Positions 13,901 to 26,100 of a DNA stretch of 64,000 nucleotides are shown here, in pieces. The stretch is from Medicago truncatula (Eukaryota > Streptophyta > Magnoliopsida > Fabales > Fabaceae), in NCBI RefSeq assembly GCF_003473485.1, contig NC_053045.1:62621994-62685993 (forward strand). The letters are read 5' to 3'. The notes below the pieces were generated by a model. The model did not search any database and was not told the origin of the DNA. It was given only the letters and a program-made list of their open reading frames with translations. Numbering within the stretch: position 1 is the stretch's first letter; the number at the start of each line of letters is the position of its first letter. The translations under genes were made by a program, and so were the position numbers.

Positions 13901-14887
13901 GCAAAGCGAAAAGCATTGACACTTGATGCTCCTAATGATGATCCTTATGCAATTGGTATGAAGAAAAAACCAAAGGAAGAGTGGAGTTGTGAACTGTGCC
14001 AAATTAAAGCCACGAGTGAGAGTGGCTTGAATGCTCATCTGAATGGTAAGAAGCACAAGGCCAAGGAAGCAGGACAAAAAAGGAAGATTGACAAGTGCAG
14101 CAGGAAAAGTCAAAAAACCGCTGAAAAGATTACTGATACAGTTGTTGTAGAAACAGATCAACAAGCTCCTCAACCTTGCTTAGCCTTGGAAGTCATGGAT
14201 GAGACTATGGTTGATAAGGGTCTCACAGAATCTAAAAAAGAGGAGCAGCTTGTGGAGACGATGGTTGATAATGGTGTTACCAAATCCAATAATGAGAAGC
14301 TTGTGGAGATGATGGCTGATAATGGTGTAAGTATAACAACATCCAAAAATGAGAAGAATCCTGTGGAGATGAAGGCTGATAAGAATGTAACAGAATCTAA
14401 AATTGAGGAGCAGCTTGTTGAGATGGTTGCTGATAATGGTGTAAGTATAACAACATCCGAAAATGAGAAGAAGCTTGTGGAGATGAATGCTGATAAGGAT
14501 ATAACAGAATCTAAAATTGAGGAGCAGCTTGTGGAGAAAAGCCAAAAGATAGGTTTTTCCGAGTGTAGAAGTGACGCTGCAACCGATGAAGCATGGAAGG
14601 AAAGTGCATTGGCAAAGAGGAGGAAGGTTGGACGTTTATGGTGTGAGCATTGTCAAATTGGCGCTTTCTCACAAGCTGTGATGGAAGACCATATGAAAGG
14701 GAAAAAACACCTAAAGAATATGAAGAAACTCCATCAAAATAATGCAAGTCCTACATCAACATCCTCTATATCACAAAAAACACATTTGTTGATCAATGAT
14801 ACAGATGATGTTAACAAAGAAACAGACCAAGTAATGACACTTGTAGGGAAAGGAGAACCAATACTAAAGATGGAAAATAATTTTTGA
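10916..14887 (+). CDS. Matrin/U1-type C2H2 zinc-finger protein (two fingers)
   Basis: Three exons: 10916-11012, 11106-11404 and 13874-14887, giving 469 aa to the first stop. Two fingers of the U1/matrin spacing C-x2-C-x12-H-x5-H are visible: C171, C174, H187, H193 and C389, C392, H405, H411. Each is followed by a basic GKKH(K/L) stretch. Such fingers usually bind double-stranded or structured RNA, so a nuclear RNA-binding role is inferred. Residues about 50-85 are rich in Arg/Glu and likely helical. Between the fingers is an acidic, lysine-rich spacer with two 38-residue tandem repeats (DNA 14303-14530). The TGA at 14885-14887 is followed by 56 more open codons in the same frame (14888-15055), so the true C-terminus may be longer. 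Intron 2 is 2.5 kb and full of inverted repeats. The exact target is unknown. Confidence 0.85.
12570..13262. repeat. Two inverted-repeat elements in intron 2 of the zinc-finger gene
   Basis: From about 12570 to 12970 the left words (ttggtttaaatatgtatttg, cttttggcc) are mirrored by right-hand complements (ctaaaatcaaaaaaacac, aaaaacaaaag). From about 12990 to 13262 a second hairpin pairs ttaattggtcc / atttcaaactaat with attagtttgaaat / agagcaattta. The block atgtttatgtcaaaagtttct is directly duplicated at 13062-13103. No coding content. Confidence 0.5.
14303..14530 (+). repeat. 114-bp in-frame tandem repeat (x2)
   Basis: Two units, 14303-14416 and 14417-14530, encode 38-residue repeats with shared blocks ADNGVSITTS, NEK, VEM and TESKIEEQL. 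Related, more diverged units precede them from about 14210. The unit length is a multiple of three, so copy number can change without breaking the gene. Confidence 0.85.
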
Positions 14888-16186
14888 AATTCAGATGAAG
14901 TACATTACTGGCTGAATCAAGAAGAATTTGAACCTATGAAGGACTATGAGTACATGCAAGAAGAGTTTGAACCTATGAAGGACTATGAGTACATGCAAGG
15001 TGTTATGTTGACTTTTATCAACTTCATATCTATGAAGTTTATTTACAAACATTTTTAATGTGTTTTATCATTGATTATTGATGTAATAGATCCTTACATT
15101 ACGACTTATTTGACCCGGTGTTTCTGAACTTACTAGGTTATATCTTTCATAACATGACATATTTCGCTTATCAACATATCGTAGTTTGTTTTCAATCGTT
15201 AACTAACTTGTCGATGTAATGCAGCTTAGGCATGGTTTGGTTCTTTCTCAGTTAGACATGCTCATTAGTCATTGATCTAATTTGCCTGTGCAAGCAATGG
15301 ATGATTTTCTTGAAGAGCTATGCTTGTATATGTGCTTGCCTTATCGAGGCCAATATGCTCTGTTGTGATATTTTTTATATACAAGATATAAAACGAACAT
15401 TAGTGTTTTGTGGCTTGAGGAGCCAAGAAACTACTCAAATCAATCACATATTGATAGTGAATATACTGAATACGCTTTTTTGGGGAGTTAAATCATTTAG
15501 ATAAGTTGGATTAGAGTTAATGTTGACAAAATATCATTTCCAACTCACAAATTCACCACCAACTATGTTATTGGTTGGTCACGTTTATAAGAGATTTCTT
15601 AGCAGCTTCCGCAAATTCCTAGTAGACTTCAACTACCACTACTAGACCAGATTCTGGTCAAGATTATTTTCCTCTACCTACTAGATTTTTGACAAATGGC
15701 GGGCAAATAAGACACATTAATAGTACACAATGGTGCCCCGCTATAACGGAGAATCTTATGTTATACACAAATTAAATAATAAATAAACAATAATACGTGC
15801 ATACCAATGGGATATATATCAAACCAAACCTTCAAAATCAAAGGACACCATCGCCTAAGGGCACCACCATCTTAAGTTCTTAACCACAAAACCCAAATAT
15901 AATTTGGGTGACTTTTTGCAAAGCTAAAACATAAATGAAAAATAAAGAAACTATTTGAAGAGAAAAGATATGATTTCAAGGGTTAAATTCTCCATTCCAT
16001 CTAATATTATATATATTGAACATATGATGACATGATTCTATAGGGAAGTATATTTTATCTTTACAAGATGAAAACATAAAACTAGAATGGTTTTGTTGAA
16101 GGTAAAAATCTGCTACCATATTATATGGCGGAAGGCTACGCATTCCAAATTGGCCGGAGTTAAGCCAAACTGTACTACTTATATGA
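14888..16186. other. Region between two convergent genes
   Basis: 14888-15058 is an open extension of the zinc-finger frame (see findings), including a 39-bp unit repeated twice at about 14919-14997. Beyond it the sequence is AT-rich without recognisable genes or repeats, and should include the 3' untranslated regions of both neighbours, which converge here. Confidence 0.5.
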
Positions 16187-18025
16187 TCAAACCCTTAATG
16201 CCACTTGGTCTTGCCATGTAATCTTCCTTTTCCCCGCCCTACTTGATCCTTCTCCAATGTTTCTACAAACTGAAAGCTTGATATCATTGATCTGCTCTTC
16301 ATTCACAACTCTTTGTGCATTCTTCTTTTGTTCTTCAATCCACATGGACTGATTATCTCCCTCCAATTCCTCCTCTTCTCTCTGTGGATCAACAAAATCG
16401 ATGAAAACTATTAAGGGTATGTTTAAAATGACTTATTGGAGTTTATCTACCGGTATAAACACTTGTAAAACTGTTTGACAAAACGTCTGGAAACAACATA
16501 CGACTCATAAGTTACTTTCAACTTATTTTATAAGCTCTCTGTGATAGCTTATGAAAACAACATATGAAAATAGTTTGACTTTATTTCATCTTGTTATAGA
16601 AATAGCTTTTACATAAGCACTTGCATATGATGTGTACTTAATTAAGTTGTTTATCCAAATAGGGCCCAAGTCTACTAGATTCAAAAAACACAAAAAAGGA
16701 GTTATTATGCAAACACAGCATGTGAAATGATATTAATATTAATTACCGAAATCTGGTTCAAATCGAAGAACGGAGTTACACTCTTCTTGGCGGCTTCCTT
16801 TCCACTTTGAACCCTATCTTTGTGGTTGGAGTCAAGCACAGGAGCAGCAGAACTATGAAAAGAAGCGTCTTTTTTATTCAAGCTCCTACCGTTCTGGTTC
16901 AAGTCAAACACATGGCTAGTTTTCTGCAGTGTGTCTTCTACAGCTCGTCCATTGAAAACTCTTTCTTTTGGGTTCAATTTAGAAGCGGCATGAGGTCGCA
17001 AAGTAGATTCCTTTCTATTGTAATTCCTTCCCTTTGCAATCTTAGGCTCTTTGATTTTGAGCTTCTGAGGCTTTAAAACTTCTTGATTAGGTTGAGGCTT
17101 TGGAAGAGGATGTTTAAGCAAGTACTTGTAACGTTGCCTTAAAAATCTGTAGAAGAGTGGCACAGATATAAGCTCTATGTGTAATATATAAACTGCAAAC
17201 TACGAAAAATAAAAACCAATAGGAATCATGAGACATTACCGAACTTCAGCCGATAGTATCAACTTTTTCTGCTTAACAGCCTCCAATTTCCTTCTCATGG
17301 CTTCTGTTTCCTGAAGAACATAATATAAATATTATTATCCTGAAATCTTCTACAACCAACTCAAAGCAGTTAATTAACACTTGATTAGTATTTAATTGTT
17401 AAATTCAGAACTTAATAGGTTTAAAAACTCCATGGTAAACATGATATCCGATAAAAACTTCAAAGCTAAGCAAAGTGAAGGCTCCAAAACTTGATAACAA
17501 TTGTAAACAATAATCTGACAAAAAAAAAACACTGCTATGTGACTGTTATTTCATGGCTATTGCAACATAGTACTCAGGAATTCAACAGAAAAGTATGAAA
17601 TATGTTGATTTATCAGATACAGAAATTCAACAAAGATGAACATAAGAATACACAGTTTCATCAGATCGGAGGTTTAATTGAAACAATTATCAAACAACAA
17701 CAGCAAAACACAAGATCCCCTTTATTGTTTTCTCCAACAAACCCTTAATTTTCACAAAAACAGAGCATAAAAACATAAGATCCCAATTTTCGTTTGCTTC
17801 AGCAAACCCTAAATTTTCAATCAAAGACATGGAAGAAAAAGCCAGATCTGTGACAACACATATCATAAAAATTCAATCTTTGAATAAATCAGGTAAAAGG
17901 GTTACCTTGTTCAAATCTTCATAGTCTTGCAAGAGACTCTGATGCCTCATCATGGATCTATGATCCATGTAAACATCAGGTGGAGGGTTCATGGAAGCAG
18001 AAACACCCTTCATCTTCTTCATCAT
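16187..18025 (-). CDS. Unrecognised plant protein with coiled coil and FDLNQ motifs
   Basis: Four exons on the minus strand: 17906-18025, 17240-17310, 16747-17146 and 16187-16381, all with GT-AG borders, encoding 261 aa. The N-terminus is Met-rich and basic (MMKKMKG). Residues about 28-64 read as a charged helix likely to form a coiled coil (LLQDYEDLNK, ETEAMRRKLEAVKQKK) and run into FLRQRYKYLLKH. The middle is Lys/Ser/Asn-rich and low in hydrophobics; it holds VFDLNQ and FFDLNQ plus the weaker VLDSNH, which resemble DLN-type repression (EAR) motifs. The C-terminus ends in a basic KRKITWQDQVALRV. No enzyme domain or membrane segment is present. A nuclear protein is a guess from composition. 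The coherent exon structure and conserved-looking ends argue for a real gene. The purine-rich stretch 18050-18170 lies in the probable 5' leader. Confidence 0.8.
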
Positions 18026-20239
18026 ATCAAAGAAGAAAAGAGAAACAGAAAACTATGGAGGTAGAAGATAGAGAGAAGGAAGAGGAAGAGGAAGAGAAAG
18101 AGAGAGAAATAGAGAGAGAATAAGAAAAGAAAAGAATAATAAAGGAAGAGAGAAAAGAAAGAAAGGGTTAAGAAGGTTCTCGGTTTCTTTGTTTCTGTGA
18201 AACTCTGACCAAGAGAAAGAAACCGAAAAAGCCCACATAACTCGGTGAAAAATGAAAGAGCAGTGATGAAGATGGGATTTTTTGGGGTCTTGCAGAAGGG
18301 TAAAACGGGGAACATTATTTGTTTGGTTGGAGGACAATTGAACACATCTAATCTAATCTAACATAACATTGTTTCTTTTTTGTTTTTCTTTCTTCAAACA
18401 TAAATTTTGGTCCAGCTGGGCCATTGATGAGAGAGAAAGAGTGGTGTGGACTCTTTGATTTTATTTTTTTGATGGAGAACAAAAAAATAAAAAGGATTGT
18501 TGCGTGGAGTTTCCATGTTTCTTCTTTGTTGTTGTTGGCGTCTGTGTAAGAGAGAGAAATAATGGAATGGGTCAGAGTGATAGAAAAAGAAAGAATGGGT
18601 TTTTATTGTATTTGATTTTGAATTGAAGAATAGTATAGAATAGATACATAGATAATAGATTAGGGGCTGGAAAAAGAAAATATATATATATATATAAAAA
18701 GGTGATAAATGAATGAGATGGGAATGGGATATTGATGATGCTGTTTTTCTCTCCACCATCATATGATATGCTGTAGCAGTTGTTGGTTACAACCATATTT
18801 TTAGGCTTTAGGGATTGGTTTTTGTTTGTTTCTTTTGGGGTTGGTTGTGTTTGTGATTTGTGAATGTGAACTCACTCTCTCTCTCTCTCTCTCTCTCATA
18901 GTGCCATGCCTATGCCATGGACATGGTTGCCTTTTACCAATGACTTCTCCACCCATTTCATATACTAATATTATTTATTTTTGTGCAAATTGTCAAATTG
19001 GTATTCATTTACCTTTATACCCTTCTCATATGTTTTTTTTTCCTGCTTTTCACCCTCTTGTCCTGGGTGGAGAAATTCAAATTCAATATGGCTTTTTTCA
19101 TGATGAAGCAAAACAGGTAAAGTAATAAAGAAGGAAAATCCCAAAACACCCACCCATTTGTCAAAATTATTGTATTTGTGGGTGGTAGTGATCCGTTTAA
19201 AGAGGATTTATAAATGTCTTGATGTGCCTCATCATCATGTTTTCTTTTCTTTTCTCTCTCTACTAGTCCTAGCATATGAAGGAAGAAGGGGTGGATTAGG
19301 TACTTTGTCTTGTACACTCACTTATCTTTATAATAAATGTTTTCTTCCATCTTCATCAATGGAAATGGAAATGGAAAGATCCCACCATCACCTACTTTCA
19401 GGACTTTATATATGTGTGACACAACAAACCTACCTACCTAATAGCCACTATCACTGTTCATTGAAAGCTTCATTTTTTTATCTTTGATTGTGTGGCCACG
19501 GATTTTGGGATCTTATTTGCCGAATTTGATAATTGTTTAGCATACCCTTTCCTTTTATGTGATAATTGTGTATACATTATTCATACGCATGGGGGCAATT
19601 TGGTTAATGTGTCTAACATCATGTAGTGGTACAAAACGTGAACCAACCAAGTATGAGCATGGTAAGGTAAGAATTGAAAAGAAACCCAGTTTGCAGAAAA
19701 ATAAAAGATTCTGAGAGGTGCAGTTAAGGTAAAATAATAAAGCTGGTGGTGTGGCTGGCTGTTGATGTTGTTTTTTCCTTTTGCATTTGTTGTCGGTTAT
19801 CATCATTTCTCTTTCCTCATCAATTTTATTGTGTACGTGTGAGTCTTACGCTTTTTCTTCTTGTCTTTTTCGCCTCGTCAATTCGTATTCAAATTTAAAT
19901 AAGTACGTAGAAAATAAAATTGATCAAAATGTCTGATAACAGTTCCTCGAGAAAAGCATAGCTGTATTATTTTTGCTTTTGTCTGTGTGTGTTTGTGATA
20001 CGAGGGAGGCAGAGAAACATGGGAGTAAATTTTCTCAATTGAAAATAAAAAATAAAATAAAACAAGAAATAGTATGTAGATTTTGGTAGTTGATAATGGA
20101 AAGATTAATAGTTAAAATCTTCACATAATCCCCTCAATTGTTTTCTAATTTAGAGATACTCTATTCATTGAATTTTATCTTCTTTCATTCGTTGATCAGA
20201 TGTTCGATTTAAGAGGTATTTTTCTCTCACAAAACACAA
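18026..20239. other. Intergenic region with simple repeats
   Basis: Holds the probable promoter and leader of the minus-strand gene ending at 18025. Simple repeats are (TA)n near 18679-18697 and (CT)n at 18875-18897. The many open frames here are low-complexity shadows of these tracts. No gene is supported. Confidence 0.45.
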
Positions 20240-21020
20240 AATAAATATGTCGAAGAAATAAATGAGCGAGTTGACATGTCTTCATGCAAACCATATTTTG
20301 AACCAACAAACACAAATGTAAAACTAAATGGATCTCCATACAATCCATATCATGACCCAACTCAATACTGCAAACTTGTCAGTATTTTACAACATTTGAC
20401 ATTTATAATATCATATATTTATTATGTCATTCAGCATGTGCGTTTTTTCATGAGTGACCAATTGACACGACATATGTGAATCATTCATTATATTAAGGGC
20501 ATTCTATCATTTAGTTTACATCTTTCTCCTTCTTTTGTTGATAAACTTGTTAGATATATTTATGTCGATTAGAGTGGATGACCCGATGCTAGAAGGTCAA
20601 AATCTGGATATTGTATCTATTTAGGGTATAATTTAATCTTAGTCTGTAAAATGACAATTAACTTTGTCTCGATCCAATGTTGAAGTCTAGTATTATGGTG
20701 TTGCTAATGTAGTTCATGAGCCTTGTTGGCTTAAGAACTTACTTTATTTTGGAGCTTCATTGTCCTATCACAAAAGTTGCTTTATTTATTGGGATAATGT
20801 AAATGTGATATATCTTTCCAACAATCCCGTTCAACATCGGCACATTACATATATTGAGATTTGTAATCATTTTGTGCGTGGGAAAGTTGTTCGTGTGTTA
20901 TATGTTCCTTCTCGTTGTCAAATTATTGACATCTTAACGAAAGGACTTAAGTTGCAACTCTTTAATGATTTTTGAGATAATGTAAACATTTGTCCAACAC
21001 CTATTTCAACTACGGGGGGC
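20240..21020 (+). pseudogene. Decayed Ty1/Copia retrotransposon, RT-RNase H end
   Basis: Reading with frame changes gives the Copia RT tail (DPTQYCKLVSILQHLTF, then FMSDQ) at 20276-20479. Next come HYIKG, LSPSFVDKLV and YVD/GYCIYLGY at about 20490-20640, and the RNase H end WDNVNVIYLSNNPVQHRH...HIEI-like and VPSRCQIIDILTKGL at 20760-20975. Several stops and frameshifts interrupt it. A purine tract (acggggggc) at about 21013-21021 fits the polypurine tract that precedes a 3' LTR; the LTR itself is too decayed to delimit. Confidence 0.75.
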
Positions 21021-21479
21021 AATGAAATAACAAATATCTTCTATGTTTATTTTACATATATCTAGGAATCAAATCAGCATAATCTTAAGAAATCCATTAC
21101 ATTTTACGAATCTTTATCATATACCTTATTGCCCTTTTGATATTGTGTATAATAATTGTATTGCTCTAAGACCATATTGAAATATTTCTCTTGTTCTGTT
21201 CCTTTAATCCGATGTCAATATATACAATAACGTGACCAATTATGTTGGCTGTAAAAATATAATAGATTTTATAATAATGTGTTGATTTGATTCCTAAGTA
21301 TATGCAAAATAAATATAAAAGATCTTTTTTTATATTCTAAGAGGATCCACCAAGACTAATCAACTTACACCAATTGTTGAAATAAAGCGGGGGATTTGGA
21401 TCCATTTATAAAACATACAAGACACCATTTCTTCTTAGCTACAAACCAATTCCAAAAAATTAAGTTGACCTAACCCACC

Positions 21480-22130
21480 AAACCCTCCACATTCAGGTGC
21501 TTGGAACTAAAGTTTATCTCGTTTCTCGCTTCATAAATCTTTTAAATAGTTACAGACCAAATTAACGTGAGTCCTTTATGGTGTTTATTGTTCAGAAAGG
21601 GGAGATTGAAAATAGTTAAGAAGAGATACCACATTACCGGCAAAATCACCCCTTCCGATCCATTTAACAATGTAATGCCAGACTCCACCAACAAACTTAC
21701 ACTTACAAAACAAATGATCTACCACCTCTAGGTGTCCCTGACACCAAACACAATATGAAACATACCATCTAGAAATACTCCATTTCTGGATAAATTTCCC
21801 CCAGTAGGAAGTATACTAAAGATTAATTGCCAAAAGAAAACTTGAACCTTTTTAGGGCAAATCTGTTTGGATGCTCGCACTCAGAGTTGAAGGAGGACGA
21901 AGCAAATCGCTCAAGGCCTCATACAACGACTTGATCGAGAAAGTGTTGGAGTTATTCATCACCCAATTCCTGATACCAATCTCTTTGTTGATCACTCAAA
22001 GTTTGGCTAGGTACAAACCATTATTAGTCAACCACAACAATTTACTTCTCCTCATACGATCTGACAACATGTATCTTAGTTTCATAAATAGTTTCTTGAT
22101 TGTGTATTGTTTGTTGAGAACTTGGTAGAA
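21480..22130 (-). pseudogene. LINE-derived zf-RVT remnant
   Basis: On the minus strand, with frame changes, the sequence reads FSIKSLYEALSDLL, then KVQVFFWQLIFSILPT, then HLEVVDHLFCKCKFVGGVWH and VKWIGRGDF. This is the pattern of the zinc-binding region after plant LINE reverse transcriptases. Stops and frameshifts show it is dead. No RT domain remains upstream. Confidence 0.65.
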
Positions 22131-22139
22131 CTCGCCCTG

Positions 22140-23110
22140 CATGGCACTGATACAACATATGGAAATATGAGATAGTATTTTCCCTTTTCATATACACACA
22201 TCATGCCTAGGTCGGTGGGAAATGTTCCAAGGCCACCTGAGCAGGAGCTCTCGATGACAGTGTTGCTGAATAGTAAGGGCATACAACAGGCAGACGTTAC
22301 CAGACAATTAGACCGCATCAGAGACCATGTCTTATGGATAATGGTCAATGATAAAGTGAAATGGGGAAGTCCAACATGATTGAGTTTGGAGCCGATCTTT
22401 GACGAGGTTCATGAAGTGTTCATCTATCGCCGAAGGAGGCGCTAGGGGGCGGGCATACTACCCAGTAGTTGTGTGTTATGTATTATAACTTTTGGATATT
22501 AATGATGCTAATATTTAAATTTATGTTGTTTCACATGCTTTCATTATATCTGTGTTTATAATTTGTTTCACAAGCAATCCGCCGTTAATTTACAAAATAA
22601 AAATTGTGTTAACTTACTATCACATGTTTTGTCTATGTTATGATACAATTTAAATTATATCATCTGAACTGTGTCAATTTGTTAACTATAATTTATCCTT
22701 GGAATTGGTCTAATAGAAGGTTTGACACCTTTCGAATTATATATTTTTTATCAAATTATATTTTCTGAAACAGGTTGAAGAGAAAGCTAATTGTTTTTTA
22801 TTTTTGCCTGGGCCGGGTCATTTTGAGAGCCGCAGTGCCAAATGACAAGAATTACTTATTGTCATGACACACAACTGGTCGGTGGTACTAGTAGTAATCT
22901 GAAACGGTGTTTCGAGTCACCGAGTGTTGTGTTGGTTTGGTTCGTGTCTTTAACTCGATCTTTGGTTTGTCCAACACGCCCTTGGTACAAAAAAATATCT
23001 TCATATTATCTATCATCATCTATCTGACACAAGTAACATAACATCATCTCCAACTTCAACTTCAACTCCAAACCCACACACACACACACACACCGCTTGC
23101 TCTTGAAGGA
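22140..23110. other. Unassigned region before the STIC2-like gene
   Basis: On the plus strand, 22204-22360 can be read as MPRSVGNVPRPPEQELSM, then LLNSKGIQQADVTRQLDRI, then a stop and IFDEVHEVFIYRRRRR. It looks like the end of a decayed coding region that I cannot name. A (CA)n run lies at about 23082-23092, in the probable leader of the next gene. Promoter elements were not resolved. Confidence 0.35.
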
Positions 23111-26100
23111 ATGGCTTTCACAGTTTCTCTCACAGGTCACATCCACGCATCCACTCAATGCACAAACCTGAACTCTTTATCATCATCTCTATGTAAGTAT
23201 TCATTCCTTTTCACTTTATAATCATGCTCGCTTTGCTTTTCCATTACGCCCTTTAATTTCATTTTCAATTCATACCTTTCATTTTGCACTTTTATTATCA
23301 ACTTTGACCGTATCGTTGGAAAATAAACTTACCTATAGACTAAGAGATATAATAATATTTTGTCAGTTCAATTCATTAGTAAATTATCATTTTGGTTCTT
23401 GAATGTGTCAAGGCCAGAAACTATAGTCTTTGAATGTTTCAAAATTACAAAAACATCCATCAATGTGTTTTTCCTTAGTGAGTTTCATCCTAGAATGTGT
23501 CTTTCGCTAGTTAGTTTGATTTTCTGATTTTTGAATATTTATTAGTCAGTTAATTCCATTAAATTACTAACAAAAAGGGATGCTTTTTGTTAGAGACCAT
23601 AGTCAGTAGTGAGTAGTGACATGACTTCACACATTTTGAGACTAAAATGACGATCTGCTCTTGTGAATTCATACTTGCTTTGATTATCAAATGACTTTAT
23701 ATCGCTGAATTATTCGTTGTTGACTTTAATTCTTTAGGTAATCTAAGCTCCAGTGCTAACGTAGTTGATATGAGGTTAGTATCCCCGCGTGGACTACAAA
23801 AAGTTGGATCTAATCATAGAAATTTCAGAGTCCATGCCCTCTTCGGAGGAAAAAAAGATAATGAAAGTGGTGATAATAAGGTTAGCAATCTCAGCTTTCT
23901 TTTACCATCAATGCTATGTATGAATGAATACTCAGACTGGGTCACAAATTTGCATTTGCATCCATATTTGCCATCTGTTGCTTTTTTTTGTCATTTGCAT
24001 AAGTGACAATTATTAAGGACCATGACTTTTTTCATTGGCATGTTTCTTTGATGAAAGCATTATAGGTTTTGTTTTTCTCCTTGTTTGATCTTCATCTCAT
24101 TAGTCAATTATTATTACATTGTGGATGAGAGAAATGAATAAGTGATATCTGATAAAAAATCTCTTCTACAGGAGTGTTCTTTTCTTGAATGCTAAACTAT
24201 CACTTTTTCTTTGTGAGAACTTCTCATATTTGGTGTGTGGAGTAGTTCCTTACAAAGATGCATTTTAAGAATATGTTATAAGACTGCATTAGGTAGGATA
24301 CAAGATTCTCCCAAGCAATAGAAACCTTTCAATCCACCATGATACTTCGTAATGTTAAACCTTTTCCCATTTGTGTAATTACAAATTATGATAATATCCA
24401 CCCTCAATGCTAGGAATTACACTGAATTCAATTTTTTGGTCATGTTATCCTTTGTTCGTATGGAACAGAGTGTTGGGTTGTCATGAACCAACACGTAAAT
24501 AAATTAAGCGTAATAGAGATGAGGATGTTGCATTGGATGTGTGGTAAGACTAGATGGGATATGATTTGAAATAACAACATTAGAGAGAGAGTTGGGGTAG
24601 CACCTATAGTAGAAAAGATGGTGGAAACTAGACTTAAGTGGTTTGGGCATGTAGAGAGAAGACATGTAAATTATGTAGTAAGGAGAGTAAATCAAATGGA
24701 GAGTAGTCAAATTACTAGAGGCAAAAGAAGACCAAGAAAAACTATAAGAGAATCTATTAATAAAGTTCTAGAGATTAATGAGTTGGATAGAAATATGGTA
24801 TATGACTGAGCATTATTGCGTCATTTGATCCATGTAGCCAACCCCACTTAGTGGGATTAGGCTTGGTTGTTGCTATCTTGTGTTCATTTATTTTATTTTC
24901 TCGTGGGCCGAAGACAATTAGCGAAATACAGACAAAACCCTTACATATAAAATCTGTGAAATAGGTACATAGTGATTCTCCATGCGTACCAAATTAATTT
25001 ATACATCGGTTATTCCTCAAACAAGTCACAAGGTACTTTTGATTCTTTTTTCAAAATTATGAAGTACACAAATATTGTGAACTGGGTAAAAGAGTTTCTG
25101 GTAGTGTTTTCCTGTCTGCATCCAAGAGACTTGATCCATAGAAGCACCACTTAAACTTTTGTAGTTTTCTTGCACCTACAAAGACACTGTTTCAGAGATT
25201 TCTGATGCACAACATATTTTATAAAGGTCTTAATTAGGATATGCATTTGTGATATTGATCCATGACAAACCTTCGGTTCTTTACTGCCTTATATGCCCAA
25301 GCGAAAACTCAATCATTAAAGTAGTTCTTGCCCCTTCTGAGTTGGATGATATATGATATTATCACTGTGAAGAATAAATCTATTACCCTCTTTAAAAAGT
25401 CCAATGCAAAAAAAAAAAAAAATCACTTTTATATTTGGGAAAATGTTGGTAACTCATTCGATTGCACAATATCATGTGACACATGGACAGCATGCTAGTC
25501 CAATCCATCAAATTAAAAATTGTGTGGAGTATTGTAATGTGTGTTTGTCAATCTGACAGTAACTGATCATGATATTCATAATAATAATTGGTGGGTTTGT
25601 TAATTGATTATAGGGAGGAATGCTCGGTCAGCTCGGAAACATGCAAAATCTGTTTGAGACTGTGAAAAAGGCGCAAGCGGTTGTCCAAGTAGAATCAAGT
25701 CGGATACAGAAAGAACTTGCTGCGTATAACATACTTGCTTAACAATTATTGCTTTTTTTTTTGTCTCTTCCAAGTTATACGAGTTATTCACAGTAGAGTT
25801 TTTTGTCTTTATTCCACTATGCAGAGCCGAGTTTGATGGTTACTGTGAGGGTGAGTTAATAAAGGTATGATATTTCCTGCTCTCTCTCAAATGTTGTGTG
25901 GTAGAAACTAGAAACCTTTCATGCTTATGTGCGAAAATTTGAAAATGTTAGAGAAGAACCTTGGCACAATGGTTAGAGTTGTTGCCGTGTGATTCGAATG
26001 TTACGAGATTTAGTCGTATAATATAATAGATCTGCAATGGATCCAACCCTTTCCTTGGGTCTGCAAGGCAGAGCTTATAGTACCATATTACCCGTTTCTT

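Noticed and set aside
14180-14545. Open frame on the minus strand opposite the zinc-finger exon
   Set aside because: It is the antisense shadow of the 114-bp coding repeat; no splice or start context of its own.
18022-18762. Phe/Leu/Ser-rich frames upstream of the 16187-18025 gene
   Set aside because: They arise from purine-rich (GA) leader DNA read in antisense; low complexity and no domain.
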